A stretch of 64,000 nt of DNA from Asterias rubens (taxonomy: Eukaryota; Echinodermata; Asteroidea; Forcipulatida; Asteriidae): NCBI RefSeq assembly GCF_902459465.1, contig NC_047076.1:12966146-13030145 (forward strand). Direction: 5' to 3'. This document shows, piece by piece, positions 21,801 to 33,389 of the stretch (position 1 is the first letter of the stretch; every line of letters begins with the position of its first letter). The notes under the pieces were generated by a model. That model saw only the letters and a list, made by a program, of their open reading frames with translations. It made no database searches and was not told where the DNA came from. The position numbers and the translations under genes were made by a program.

Positions 21801-23010
21801 TTACGCTACGTCATTCGTAGCCTGTGTTTTAGGAAAACTCGCGGTCTTATAAATAGTTCGGTTCAAAAACAATTGTATCTAATTTATTGAATCACAACTG
21901 TCTGCGTTTTTAGTTTACAACTTACCAACATGTAAGGGTCTAAGTGAAGTAAGTCAACATTTTGAAAAGGAAAATCCATAATGTTATCTCCGGGGTCTAC
22001 TTCACACTCAGTAAAAGAAAAGCCAATCGCAACGGCCCCATCACCGGTGACTGACGGCACGGAGTATAAGTATATTAATCGAATCTTACCGTATTCATGC
22101 CAGCTCGCCCTCTCAACGGATACAACCTATTCGGGAATAGCTTCCGAAATCTCTCTAAATATCTCTTGAAAACTGTTCCTGCCAGCGGCTAGGACGTGTT
22201 ACGGTATGAACATTCCTTCATTAAGAGTCGTATTGAACCAAAGGGTAGCTAGTGATTAACACACGGATGGCAACGGCACGCGTAGAAGCTCATCGTTCGT
22301 CCTTACTGAACATATTGGCGGGAACTAAAGTGGAACAGTTTTTTGCGACTGTTTTGTTTTTCCCTACCACCAGAGGGCGCGTTGGAATTTAAGACCTAGT
22401 TGTGGGACGTTACATTGAAGACTGCATGTACCCACACGCACAAGGTATACAACACATACACCTCTGGATTAGCCATGTATAGGCATCTCAAAGACTTGAT
22501 TAATTCTACAACAGATTTCTTCGGATATCATTTTTTCACTGAGGATTGTTAAAACAGTTATCAATCTGCAAAAGCGATGACTTACACTTTGTGTTGTACG
22601 GTACACTGTTTATAGACCTACTCATTTACAAAACAAATTAAAGTCTAAGATTTCTCTTTCGAGCTTGGTAGTTTTTTGCGCTAGAAAGCCTCTAACTCGG
22701 AGAAATAATCTCTGTACCATTTTTAATCCTCGAAAAGGTTCAAAATAAGCTTCGTGGTCAGCTTTTATTGCAACATTCCAAACAGGTTCAATTACATAAT
22801 TCATCTACCACTGCTTTAGGATACAAATATCCTAGCTCTCTACTTTAATATGAATATGACACTAGAGTAGTTTCTTTTGATTTACAATAAGAATAGACAC
22901 TGGGTTTGTTGCAGCTGAGAAACACCTGCTTGCAATGCATGAGGGACAGGGCAATCTTGGGACAACTCAGCCGTAACATCCTTGACGGAGGACACCCCTC
23001 GAAATAAAAG
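21801..23010. other. non-coding, nothing recognised
   Basis: A second 'attggcggga' lies near 22314. Short frames at 21981-22169 (+) and 22622-22804 (-) carry no domain. Confidence 0.35.
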
Positions 23011-23250
23011 AACGCGAAATTGTTGCTGCCATTTACAATAACTTGATCTTGACCTAAATCCATTAAATTTAGCACACAAAAAAGTGACAGTTTCCCTGTT
23101 TTTACAACCTCGATCTAGTCTTGAATGAACGAAATTAAGAACACCAGAAAGAGACAGTTTTCCTTCAACTTACAACCTTGATCTGTCGTGAATCCACAAA
23201 ATCATAAGCACAGCAGAAAGTATACAGTTTTAAAAACTGTACCTTATTTT
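23011..23250. repeat. degenerate tandem repeat, ~67 bp
   Basis: The phrase 'gacagttttccttcaacttacaaccttgatct' in variant form starts near 23085 and 23152. A more diverged copy ('gctgccatttacaataacttgatct') starts near 23022. Units are about 67 bases. The overlapping minus-strand frames (22845-23079) are not credible genes. Confidence 0.5.
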
Positions 23251-23639
23251 GACCAAAGAAGATTAAGCACAACCAAAGAAGGACCCATAACTAATATCAC
23301 CTTCTTCTAGGATAGCATTGGAACTTATTATGAGCGAATAAAGAGTCTCAAAGAAATGCTTTCATGTTAGTATTTTAATGAAAGAAATGACTTCTTTGTT
23401 TTAGCCTTAGGTCATGGTGCCTAGGCCTGCATACCTAATCGAAATTACGACGACACGGATCTGTTCAATTCTGGGTCAATTGATGCTCTGGGGGTTGAGA
23501 AATGTAACAAAGATCACCCAAAGTTTGGGCTCCACATAGTAACTGTAATCGGATTAGCAACATTAGAAGCATATACTTTAAAGATGGTACATCTGCTTTT
23601 CTGCAAAATTTGAAAAACACATATGTTCACTTTGGTTTA

Positions 23640-23785
23640 ACCATATACAGCGATGTGTATTAACAGTGTACTCAGTATCTACCCGAATTCTGTAAAATAA
23701 ATCACAGGCATGTTACTCAGGTGGGATTCGAACCCATGACCTTTGCAATTCTAGAGCAGTGTCATACCAAGACCTCCGAGATTGC
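23640..23785 (-). mobile_element. tRNA-derived SINE family A, copy (inverted)
   Basis: Read on the minus strand, it contains an A-box-like region near the 'cttggtatgacactgctctag' end and the B box GGGTTCGAATCCCACC (23722-23737). The tail 'agatactgagtacac...cacatcgctgt' follows. The organisation matches 7341-7455 and 50246-50366. Confidence 0.7.
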
Positions 23786-25019
23786 CCGGTGGTGGCTAGA
23801 GGCAGTTCGAAGCCTATGTTTAAGCAGCGGGTACTGCAAACGATTTAATAGGGTTCGGGTTAGGGTTTAGGGTTAGTGCAAATATTTCATCTAAAAACAC
23901 AAATGTTGCCTTAATTATTACACAATCAGTTCTATCGAAATTATTATTGTGTTAATATTGCTGCCATTTCTTTTTAAGATTAAAAACATAACATTGTTTT
24001 CATTAAAATGTTCCTGTCACTTTCTAGATGGAAATAAGGTACATCCGGCTCATGGTAAAATTCCACTTGTTCATGTGCCTATACATTACAACCATCTCGC
24101 TTTACATTACTCATGTCCCCATTCGAGAGGAAGTGACAATATTTAAACCGAAAACTTGTTCACGACAACCCAATTCCCAAAAGTGTATTTTAATTATATT
24201 ATCTCATTCTTTATTGCATGACTGCAACGGTTCATCATTCAAGTGCAGTTATGATTGTTGTATGGTTGCACAAAGGTCGACCTGCTAACCAATTCCAATT
24301 ATAGCGGGTTGGATCACAGAAGTTTGCATATACATTCTCATGTTCGGCCCTTTGGACATGTTGTGACACTCAAGGATCCTCAACACTTCCCCAACCAAAG
24401 GCAGATCTAAAGGTTAAATACTTCACCGTTCTCTCGCTGCTATTCCACCCTTTCATTTAGTCAAGATGTTGTCCAAGCCAAGTCTCATTAAAACATTCAT
24501 TAATATAAAAAAAGGAGATACCTGGACGAGTCCATTCTCAAGTTGGGGGTAGTCCTTGATCTTTGACACGTGTAGTCATAATTTTGTTCCAGGGCAATGC
24601 GGAACATCTGATTTATTGGAATCAATTGATGCGGGATAAATAAACACTTGGAGGGAAGTGGATGGCAATTTTGATTTGGCTTTGCCCATGGGGTTAAATG
24701 TTATGTGGAGAAAGCTGTTTGGGAAAGTACATTCACTCATAATACAATCAAAATTTAAAGAGACGGGACTATCTGAAAGCTATAATGGCCGAACTAATTT
24801 GAGGAAAACATTTGCTCGCTCCTTTGGTAACTCACTTGCACATTGAAAATAGCTTACAACATTTTTATTATAATGTTACCAGGATACTGTTTGTTTGCCA
24901 TTTGTTACATCATGTTCCGTTGTTCTATCCCGCATCATGTACTTTTTTTGTTACAATAATGGCTTCGGGTAAAACCCAAGTTTGTTTTAATAAATGGCCA
25001 TTCATGACAGCAGTTTAAC
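23786..25019. other. non-coding; short TTAGGG-like stretch
   Basis: At 23851-23876 'gggttcgggttagggtttagggttag' contains three telomere-like units, too few to call an interstitial telomere. Frames at 23949-24288, 24658-24846 and 24812-25018 have no recognisable domain. Confidence 0.35.
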
Positions 25020-25335
25020 TTTGGCCAGCGGCTCACATCAAGCTGTAGACAAACACTGTATGTTGTATTCCGTACTGACGTCACTGACTGTGGCTGTTGG
25101 TAGATGGCTATAAGCCACTCCAAGCCACTCCACTAATAGCTTCAACTGTGGCTTCGGGTATATCACCGTATCTCTATATCATCCGTCAACATGGCTTTTG
25201 AAGTCAACAGCCACAGTCGTAGCCGAAGGCCATTCAGCTCAAGCTTCAACATGGCTATGGATAGGTTGTATCCGTAACACGTCAACATGACTTACGAAGT
25301 CAACAGCCAAAGCCATTACAAAGCCACTCCATTCA
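25020..25335. repeat. degenerate minisatellite (AAGTCAACAGCCA)
   Basis: Variants of 'gtcaacatggctt.tgaagtcaacagccaaagcc' recur near 25190, 25240 and 25285, together with 'aagccactcc' near 25110, 25120 and 25322. It resembles the GGCTT/AGCC-rich array at 8040 in style, though not in exact unit. Confidence 0.55.
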
Positions 25336-25639
25336 TTCAAACACGGTCCAAGACTACTACTTTCGAAGTGAACAAATTACAGTATTGTTTATTGAACTCA
25401 AGGGTCGTGGAACTTAACCAAATAATGGCAACAATACGATCGAGAGTCTCTTAATCCAAGCACTTCATAAAATTACCGAATCTATCCCTGCTGTTTGGGA
25501 CAAATTAATGCCCAGACTAGGTGCGTGTGACGACTTGAACGGGCAAAATTGACTTCACAATGAGGCGGTTGAACATCATCATATTTCATCGTCTTTCGGG
25601 ACGGAGGACAGAGACGCAATGTCATTTGATCTCTTTTAT

Positions 25640-26170
25640 TTCAAAGACGTCTTCAGTGAGTTGATACAAAAGATGCGAGAGGAGTTACTCGTGGTACCTA
25701 GTTTGAGTCATCGCAAATAGCCAAATGATGAGAGAAGCATTTCTAATGCATTGATGCGTTTTGACTTTCGGTTAAAAAACTACTCAAGTATGATGCTTAT
25801 GATTTGTTGCTTAAATAAGTCTCATGATCGTTTGGCATTTGTCCTGATTTATCTCATCATTATGTTGCCAATCAGCAAGTTGATACAAGACGCGAGAGGA
25901 GTTGTATTTGTATTCGTGTTACTTGTAAAGTTCGAATCATCTTAAACAGGCCCCATGACGAAAGTAGTCAAATGCATTAATGAGTTTTGATTTTCGTAAA
26001 AAAAACTGCTAAAGTGTGATAAATGCCTTGGTGCCCTTGCCCTTTCAAAAACGAAGCATACGGGCCAGAATGATGAATCGAGTTGGATGCTTTAGTATCA
26101 TGATTGTTTGGCATTTTCTCTTGATTTATCTTCCTGCATTGTGTTGCCAATATTATTGCAAAGTTCATTG
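25640..26170. repeat. tandem duplication, ~220-275 bp unit
   Basis: Paired phrases: 'gttgatacaa.ga.gcgagaggagtt' at about 25660 and 25880; 'aatgcattgatgcgttttgactttcg' at about 25746 and 25972 (variant); 'catgatcgtttggcattt' at about 25823 and 26099; 'attatgttgccaat' at about 25859 and 26138. Insertions, including a 'gtgcccttgccctttcaaaaacgaag' repeat shared with 37080-37115, stretch the second unit. Confidence 0.6.
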
Positions 26171-27812
26171 ATCGAAGAATACGAACTTCTCCATCAACAG
26201 ATTTTATTTTTACTTTTGGTAGTTTACCGTTGAATGTGATAAAAAGGGTGACTTTGTGCGAACACAATGCTGTTTTTTTACCCATGTCGACTAAATTGTG
26301 TGTTTATTACAGTCGGGGATTGGAATCAAGTCTAGACGAACTTAGCGTCAACAACTCGAGTCTGGTGAACTCGTGACATACAGACTCACACATATTCTCG
26401 CGTTAAGACGCGTTAAATTACGCGATTTTGTTTCTGTCGTTAGATGGTAACAAAAGTGGCTTCTTATTAGCGCTCATTATATCCGCCACTCAAGCAGCTT
26501 CAATATTCAGTATTTTCCTGCAAGGTATGAAGGACTTTGTGGCTGTAGTGAGGCTGCAGTGCAATATACAGTCAATCAAACCAGGAACTCCGACGGGTGA
26601 ACCCCCTTCTCTTTTCGAAAAGTGCATTTGGTTCTTACATGGCCCAACAGCATTACGTCACATCCAAAGGACGCAGCACCAGATGTCACGACTTGGACTC
26701 AACCCAAACTCTGCTGATCAGAAACACCAGAACTTGAGCTTAAAATAAAAGGTTTCACAAAATGGTTGAATACTTTTGAACTGCACGGTCTAAAGCAAGT
26801 ATGGGAAAAATCACAAAAGTAACTATTATCAATGTATAGTAAACTTGAGGGTACAACCATGTTTATTCGTCATACCATGCAAAGCTTCAAACACCATTGA
26901 TTGAACCAAACGGGTCACAGAGTTGACCCAAACGGGTCAAGTGAACCCCACCTTTTACAATTTCCTAACTGGGAATTTTACAACATATAGCTTTCCTATG
27001 TTCGAAACATTACTTTAAGCGTTGCCAAAACATCATGAATTTTCACTAACAAACAGTGTCACCTGTCTACATTAGTTATTCAGTTGAACACCTTTAAGAA
27101 AGACTGATTATTGGTGTCAAGAATGTATGCACAGTATGTGTGAGACATCACAGTGTGAGAAGAGAATTCTCCATTAGTGGTTCTTCCTAACACGTCAAAG
27201 GCCTTTCTCTGTCAATTTCTTTACTCCAATCCATTATAGGATTTATGTATGTGTGTTAAAAGCAGAAAGGTTTGTATCTGATGTATCTGAGAAAGCCATT
27301 TAAATGTCAGAATTCATCTCTATAAAGATGTACTGCTGTGGCGTGATTCTGATATTTGTTATGACGTGTCAAATTGCTTATTTGTAATTGTAGCGCCCTC
27401 TATGGGGATGCATGTATTTTGTAACCAAACTTTTACGATAGGACTGGGAATTATTTATTGTATTGTTTTGTTTTGTTTTGTTTCCACTCATTATTTCAAG
27501 TTCATGTATAGAAGACGATGGTGAAAAGGAAATGCACTAAAACGCCCCTAAATTTATGGCCACGGGACCAGATCCGTTTAGGAATCCGAATTAAGATACA
27601 ACAATTTAAAAGGTAGAAACGGGTGAGGCAATGTAATTGTCACGCAATCCGGAACAATTCCTAACACGTAGTTTCTAGTGTGTGAACTTTGATACCTCCT
27701 TTTATGAGAATTAACAACAATCATGAAATTGAAATTTGTGAACATTTTGTTGCACAAGGTACAATTTAACGTGTAGCATTTTGCAAAATAATGTATATCA
27801 ACAGTGTACGGA
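26171..27812. other. non-coding, nothing recognised
   Basis: A 106-codon plus-strand frame (26428-26748) is the longest here. It has no domain, no splice-bounded conservation that I can see and no signal peptide. A (TTTTG)n microsatellite lies at about 27464-27484. Confidence 0.35.
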
Positions 27813-28187
27813 TTAAAGGCAGTGGACATTATTGGTAATTACTCAAAATAATTATTAGCATAAAACCTTACTTGGTGACGAGTAATGGGAAGAGGTTGAT
27901 CGTATAAAACATTGTGAGAAATAGCTCCCTCTGAAGTGCCATAGTTTCCGAAAAAGAAGTAACTTTCCACGAATTTGATTTCGAGACCTCAGATTTAGAA
28001 CTTGAGATCTCGAAATCAACCATCTAAACGCACACAAGTTCGTGTGACATGGGTGTTTTCTTCTTTCCTTATTATCTCGCAACTTTGATGACCGATTGAG
28101 CTCAAATTTTCACAGGTTAGTTATTTTATGCACACCAACTGTGGAGGCTAGTCTTTGACAACTACCAATAGCGTCCACTGACTTTAA
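27813..28187 (-). mobile_element. MITE family A, copy 8 (inverted)
   Basis: The termini are TTAAAGGCAGTGGACA and 'agcgtccactgactttaa'. The central hairpin at 27976-28020 has 17-base arms with one mismatch. It is the same subfamily as copies 4 and 6. Confidence 0.9.
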
Positions 28188-29369
28188 AACAAGTTTATTT
28201 ACCATCTTGCGTTTCAACGGGAATGTTATTCAAAGTAAAGCAACCTTCATGTTCACACGCCGGTGCTCTACCAACCGAACTATCTAGCCTAATATTGGCG
28301 ATCTCATGTTTTGTCAACATCTTGGTTGGAGTATATTGACACAACCAAACCACTTGTACATCCGTACTTTGGCCATAGAGAAAAGGAGACTGAAAGCCAT
28401 TAGAAACGGCCACCATCATCCAGAAATCTTGCCTTTTTAGATCGGTAGCAATTAATCACTTTATTTAATCTATCCTTCTTGCAGTTTTTCATTATTTCTG
28501 ATTTGGCAATATCCATTCATGCCATTTCTCTTGAGTTTAAGTAGATTCGGGGAAGCAGTTTAAGTTAATTTGTTACCCCCGAGTTCTTAAGTGCGATGTC
28601 ATAAAAACAAACATTAATTCATTGCGTGTTCGTATCCCCTTCAGAAAACAAACAAAAGTTGTTTTTGACGAGTTTCTTTTCATCTCTTTAATTTTTGAAG
28701 AAATAAGCTTTTAAAACCTACAGGCAGAAAACAACTTTTCAAAGCATGTGGGGCTCTGCTGGGAAAAAAGTTTGATTTGAACACAAAAACAAAATGGCGC
28801 CCAGAGGTATATTATACTGAAAGGTTTCAATGTATTTTTGTTTCTCTTAACTCTCTCTTTCTCTCTCTCTCTCTCTCTTTTAGACCCGAGGTAAAATTAC
28901 ACTTTCAATTTCATAAAGTGCAAAACAAAATTTATTTACATAGTTGTTGTTTGGGCTATAACAAAACGTGATGTTACACGGAATTGGTGCATCCCAGCAT
29001 CCATGTTTTCAGCAAAGACTGGGGCCATAGCGCATGCATTGCTCTGTCACAGTGCAGTTTTGATTTTCCTGGTGAATTTGGAAAGCAAATGACAAACAAG
29101 AATCTATATGTGATTATAAAAACAATCTTTTTACATTGCAGCATATTTGTGGTTAGAGTGTGACCCTTGAACCTATAAATCTGTCATTGTTATTTTATTT
29201 TTGTAAGCCACAAAAAGTAAATGGTGAACCTTCTTTTTTGTTTTACTTTGACTATTAATTACAATAACCTTTTAATAAATAACTAAGTCAAGATTTGTTT
29301 ATAATATTTATTTGTATCAAATAACTTGATCCTGCTTTATTAACCAGTAACGATTACGTGTACAGATTA
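28188..29369. other. non-coding; (CT)n microsatellite
   Basis: A CT-rich microsatellite lies at about 28849-28880. The frame at 28195-28419 (-) contains a tRNA-like 'ggttggtagagcaccggc' (28253-28275 inverted), suggesting a SINE fragment and not a gene. Confidence 0.35.
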
Positions 29370-29613
29370 AACAAGAAAAAAAATTAAAGAAAAAATACCC
29401 TTGTTGCCCTGTGCTTTACGATGTCTATAAACAAAAAAGGCTTCATGCATGAAGTCTTTTACTATTGAGTCAGAAATTACGTCTGTCTAAAATGCTACGT
29501 TACTTAAGAGGGAGTTGTACCTCACAATGTTTGACACTATTAACTTCTCTTACCAAGTAAGTTTATTATGCTATTTTAAGTTAGTACCAATATTGTGCAT
29601 ACAGTGCCTTTAA
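29370..29613 (+). mobile_element. MITE family A, copy 9 (5'-truncated)
   Basis: It begins within the family at 'aaagaaaaaatacccttgtt' and ends at 'tgcatacagtgcctttaa'. The central palindrome is CTTCATGCATGAAG at 29441-29454, flanked by AAAAG/CTTTT, again a different core sequence. Confidence 0.85.
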
Positions 29614-30325
29614 AGAAAACTTCAAGAGGGGAAGCAATGGTGCGAAAACTCTTTGGGTATCGAGGGAGTTGACTTGAGGGGACTTATTGACGGGGACAGA
29701 CGGTCGAGCCTCTCTCTCTGGCGATTTGGAGTAATCTCGTTAACGTATAGACGACCGAGTGTCCTGAAATAACATCCTTTACTCTGGATCAGAATTTACT
29801 CTCAAAAAATAAACGGCATCAGATCGTGGTAACTTGGAGGAAAGAGGGAGCAAAGAGGTGGAGAACTGACCATTCAAACAAAGAAACAACCATTGATACA
29901 GTTGAAGGTAACACAATGTCATCGTCTGTCCTGAAATAACATCCTTTAATCTGGATCAGAATTTACTCTCAAAAGATAAACGGCATCAGATCGTGGTAAC
30001 TTGGAGAAAAGAGGGAGAAAAGAGGTGGAGAACTGACCATTCAACCAAAAAAGAAACATCATTCAAACATAGAAATCAACCACTGATACAGTTGAAGGTG
30101 TCATCGTTTGTTTTTGGCAGACGTATTTTTGTAACCAAAGTTACCAATCAATCAGAAAAGAAACACCATTCAAAAATATAAATCAACCATTGATTTAGTA
30201 ATGTTGAAGGTAGAGTCGTCGTTTGGTTTTTGCTGACGTATATTTGTAGGCAAAATAACCGATTAAGGAGAAACGAAACGTCATTCAAACATAGAAATCA
30301 AGGATTGATATAGTTGAAGGTGGAG
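29614..30325. repeat. compound tandem repeat, ~167 and ~125 bp
   Basis: 'Cctgaaataacatcctttactctggatcag...' is duplicated at 29763 and 29930 (offset 167, very similar). It is followed by further units built on 'cattcaaacatagaaatcaaccattgatacagttgaagg' near 30060, 30165 and 30280. Near-identity of the first two units indicates a recent duplication. The 62-codon frame inside is repeat-derived. Confidence 0.8.
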
Positions 30326-31123
30326 TCATGGACAGTTGCGAGAATTTGTATTCGTTATTGCTACTTGTATACAACGGAGACAAAGCACTACGATCCATCC
30401 CATACTGTGTGAATTCCGTATCCCTCGGCACATAATTTCTCTCATTTTCACGGTCCTTATAAAGGCGCACCACAAAGAAATACTACATTATTGAGAACCA
30501 CCAGCAACAAAGAGTGAACATTATTGTCTATTGGTATTAATTTCATAGTTGCTTTTACAGATGATGGCGCGACGATCCCTCTCGTGCACTGTGTGAAACT
30601 CGCACCTTCGACACAATCATGATTGGTTTCTGCCGGTCCTTTTAAAGACGGTGCGTAAATAAATACTTTAAACAAAATTGGTGTCAAAAACAGATTCAAA
30701 TGAGTGGGAAAGGTTGCAGACATACGCCTTTTGGCGATAGTTATTTTTTTAACTTGATGCTCTCCTGGGCACCCCACTGTTGTTTTACTTTGTTTTCTTA
30801 AATATTTTCAATGTATGTACATGTGCTTGTAAATGTGATTGCCCGAATAAATATTATTAAATATTATAACATTTTGTCATAATATTGTGTTTGATAGTCA
30901 GTTTCAATTTAATATCGAAAGTTTGCTTTAAAAGCGTAGCGTAAAAATAACAAGTCAAGTTCTCGATAATAACTTTCTCTTCCGAAAATAATGCTATGGG
31001 AATTAATTTTTACATGTGAGTCTTGGAGTATATAGGTTCACTCTACAAACTATGACCGGCAAACAAGAAGGTTTTTTCAAAACATTTATTTGTCAACGCT
31101 GCTGCATGATCTTTAACGCGTCT
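30326..31123. other. non-coding, nothing recognised
   Basis: Frames at 30285-30473 (-) and 30457-30777 (-) show no domain. Two 'gtcctt.taaag.cg.' minus-strand-like blocks near 30450 and 30635 suggest an old duplication. Confidence 0.35.
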
Positions 31124-31298
31124 ATAAAGGCACTTATTTATTTTAGTGTGAAACTATATACCTATTTCTCAAAAACTACGTTATTCTAGAGTGAGTCGTA
31201 TCACATAATACTAATCAACACCTCTCCTTTGCTCGTTACCAAGTAAGTTTTTATGATAGTATTGAGTTAAAAATACCAATAGCGTCCAGTGCCTTTAA
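31124..31298 (+). mobile_element. MITE family A, copy 10 (internally deleted)
   Basis: It is only about 175 bases. The left end TAAAGGCAC joins directly to the 'ctatttctcaaaaactacgtta' internal block, then the intact right end 'agcgtccagtgcctttaa'. The central palindrome has been lost. Confidence 0.8.
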
Positions 31299-33389
31299 CG
31301 ACAGGGAATTCATGTCCGCGAATCCGAGACTTGGTGGGCGGTCATCGCGCTGCGTTCCGCGGGGCACATCCCCGCGCAACGACCTCGACGAAATCACTTC
31401 AAAAAACTCTCAAATAATTATGCAATGTATATTGCACTCTTGAGACATTCACAATGTCATTATCCATAGATGGGTTAATATAATGGGTTATACTTCCATC
31501 AGTAAATGGTGCGGAAAAATTCTACGATTATAGAAATCTGTTCCAGTAGGGATGTAAAGCTAATGATTAAGTAAATAATTCTAAGTGCTTTTTTTATTTC
31601 CGTAAGGGGCGCTTCTTTTTCTGCTGTTGCGAAGAAGCGAAGCAGATGATTTTAATGCAGTTGTATTGATTGGTTAGACTGGCAAAGAGTCCTCCTGCTG
31701 AAGTGGGAAGAGGGGCTTTTGTTTACATTGAGCGGAAGCTACCCGTATTTCATTTCACACTCTGTGGGTTGTTGACGAATCGCAAGGATCTTGCTGAACA
31801 ATCGACTAGGTTGAAGTCTAAACATGGCCATACTTGGTTTGTGTTTGTCAATGCAATACGATAGCATGCTAAGTCAACACATAGCCACGCCTTTGTTCAT
31901 AGACCTTGGGACGTAGTATCATACACTAATGTGAAAATTAATTCCATAATTAATGGTTTACACAATCAACTACGTTAACGAATCGAAGAATACGAACTTA
32001 AAATACAGCTCAGATAAACATCACCAAGTGGCATGAATTGAAATGCCTCTAACACCTGATCATTTTCCCATAATTTCTTTATGTAGGTCCAGATACTGAC
32101 GTAGGTTCAGTAGGCTGGATAGTGTTATCCGTGTTACTATCTTTTAAATTTACATTCACAAGTCACACTTTCGATATTGTAAAATAGTTTTATCTGGCAG
32201 AGAAAATACCTGCATCTACAATTATTCGATTTATATGTCAACACTTGTTTGACTTTTAGAAACAGTTCATACTGTATCACTAACTTCAGTTTGGGAAGAA
32301 AATACAAATGTGGTGCTCCTAAGTACAGAAGTGCAAGATAAAAAGCACTTTTTCTATTTTGCATGGTTGAGCTCGAAGTAGTTGCCAACATTTAGTTTGG
32401 GTTTCTAATTATTTGTTTTTCTTGTTTTGTGTTGAATGTTTGGAGACAGAAATTACCAACCTAATGTGGTCCAGTGGTTAGGCCGCATGACTTGCAATTT
32501 ATTACACAAGCTAGCCACTGCGAACAAGGACAATAGTATAAGTCTAGGCTGAATCACAATAATTTCGTGATATTGTACAACTCATAACCACATTACGATA
32601 AACCATTGTTTGTATGGCGGACAAAAAAACACCCCAAACAAACAAACAAACATCCAACAAACAAACAAACAAGTGACAGAAACTTACCTTTAAATCATCA
32701 AGAAGGGAACTCCGCATGCAGTTTTTCCGGAAAATGACGGCTTCAAAATTACATCTGACTGCGACTGGTCGACCACTTGTAACATTAATCAGTGGGCGTA
32801 GCTTCATACAGTGAGGCAGTTAATCAACGTTCACTAACGGTGGGTGAGCCAGTGGAGTGTGTGTCTGCTGCAACATACGCTCAAATGTTCGTACAATTTC
32901 TCAGGCACAGGTTCTGTTATAAGAAGAAAGAAAAACAACGTGACCATTTGATCAACTCAGTGTAGGCATTTATCATCACTGGTGGTTCGGACCAAATAGC
33001 AAAGCGTTGACAGGGTTGATTAATTTAGCTAAATATGGCCGGGGAAAATTAGGCTCCAAAACGGTTCCACTTTCCCGTCAGTCCGTCTCTACCGTATCCT
33101 CATGTAAATCTAGTGTAGCGGAATTATCCAAGACTGCATAGGCGAAGTTACGAGGGCTACTCGAGTACTGTCAGCGTGTATAATTTTCGGTTACTTGCGC
33201 AGGCACAATGCAAAATAGGTCTCGGGAGAAAGTTATACGATCAACTCTTGAAAATGTCAATGTTTTTAAATTGTTCGGGTACGGATGGAGGTGAGGTTTT
33301 AGTTTTACATGCAGGAGATCAAGTACAGCATTGATGAAGTCGAAAGTTAGCAGTGGTTGATTTAATATATTAGGGTCTTGTCACACGAG
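31299..33389. other. non-coding; AAAC microsatellite
   Basis: An (AAAC)n/(CAAA)n microsatellite lies at 32634-32672. A tRNA-like A-box phrase 'tggtccagtggttaggccgc' at 32467-32486 marks a SINE remnant. Frames at 31670-31864, 32137-32391 and 32544-32807 have no recognisable domain. Confidence 0.35.

Noticed and set aside
23851-23876. Interstitial telomeric repeat
   Set aside because: Only about three TTAGGG-like units, imperfect; could arise by chance or as a SINE flank.
26428-26748. 106-codon plus-strand frame, hydrophobic start
   Set aside because: No domain, no paralogue in the window and no exon-like borders; the length is expected by chance.
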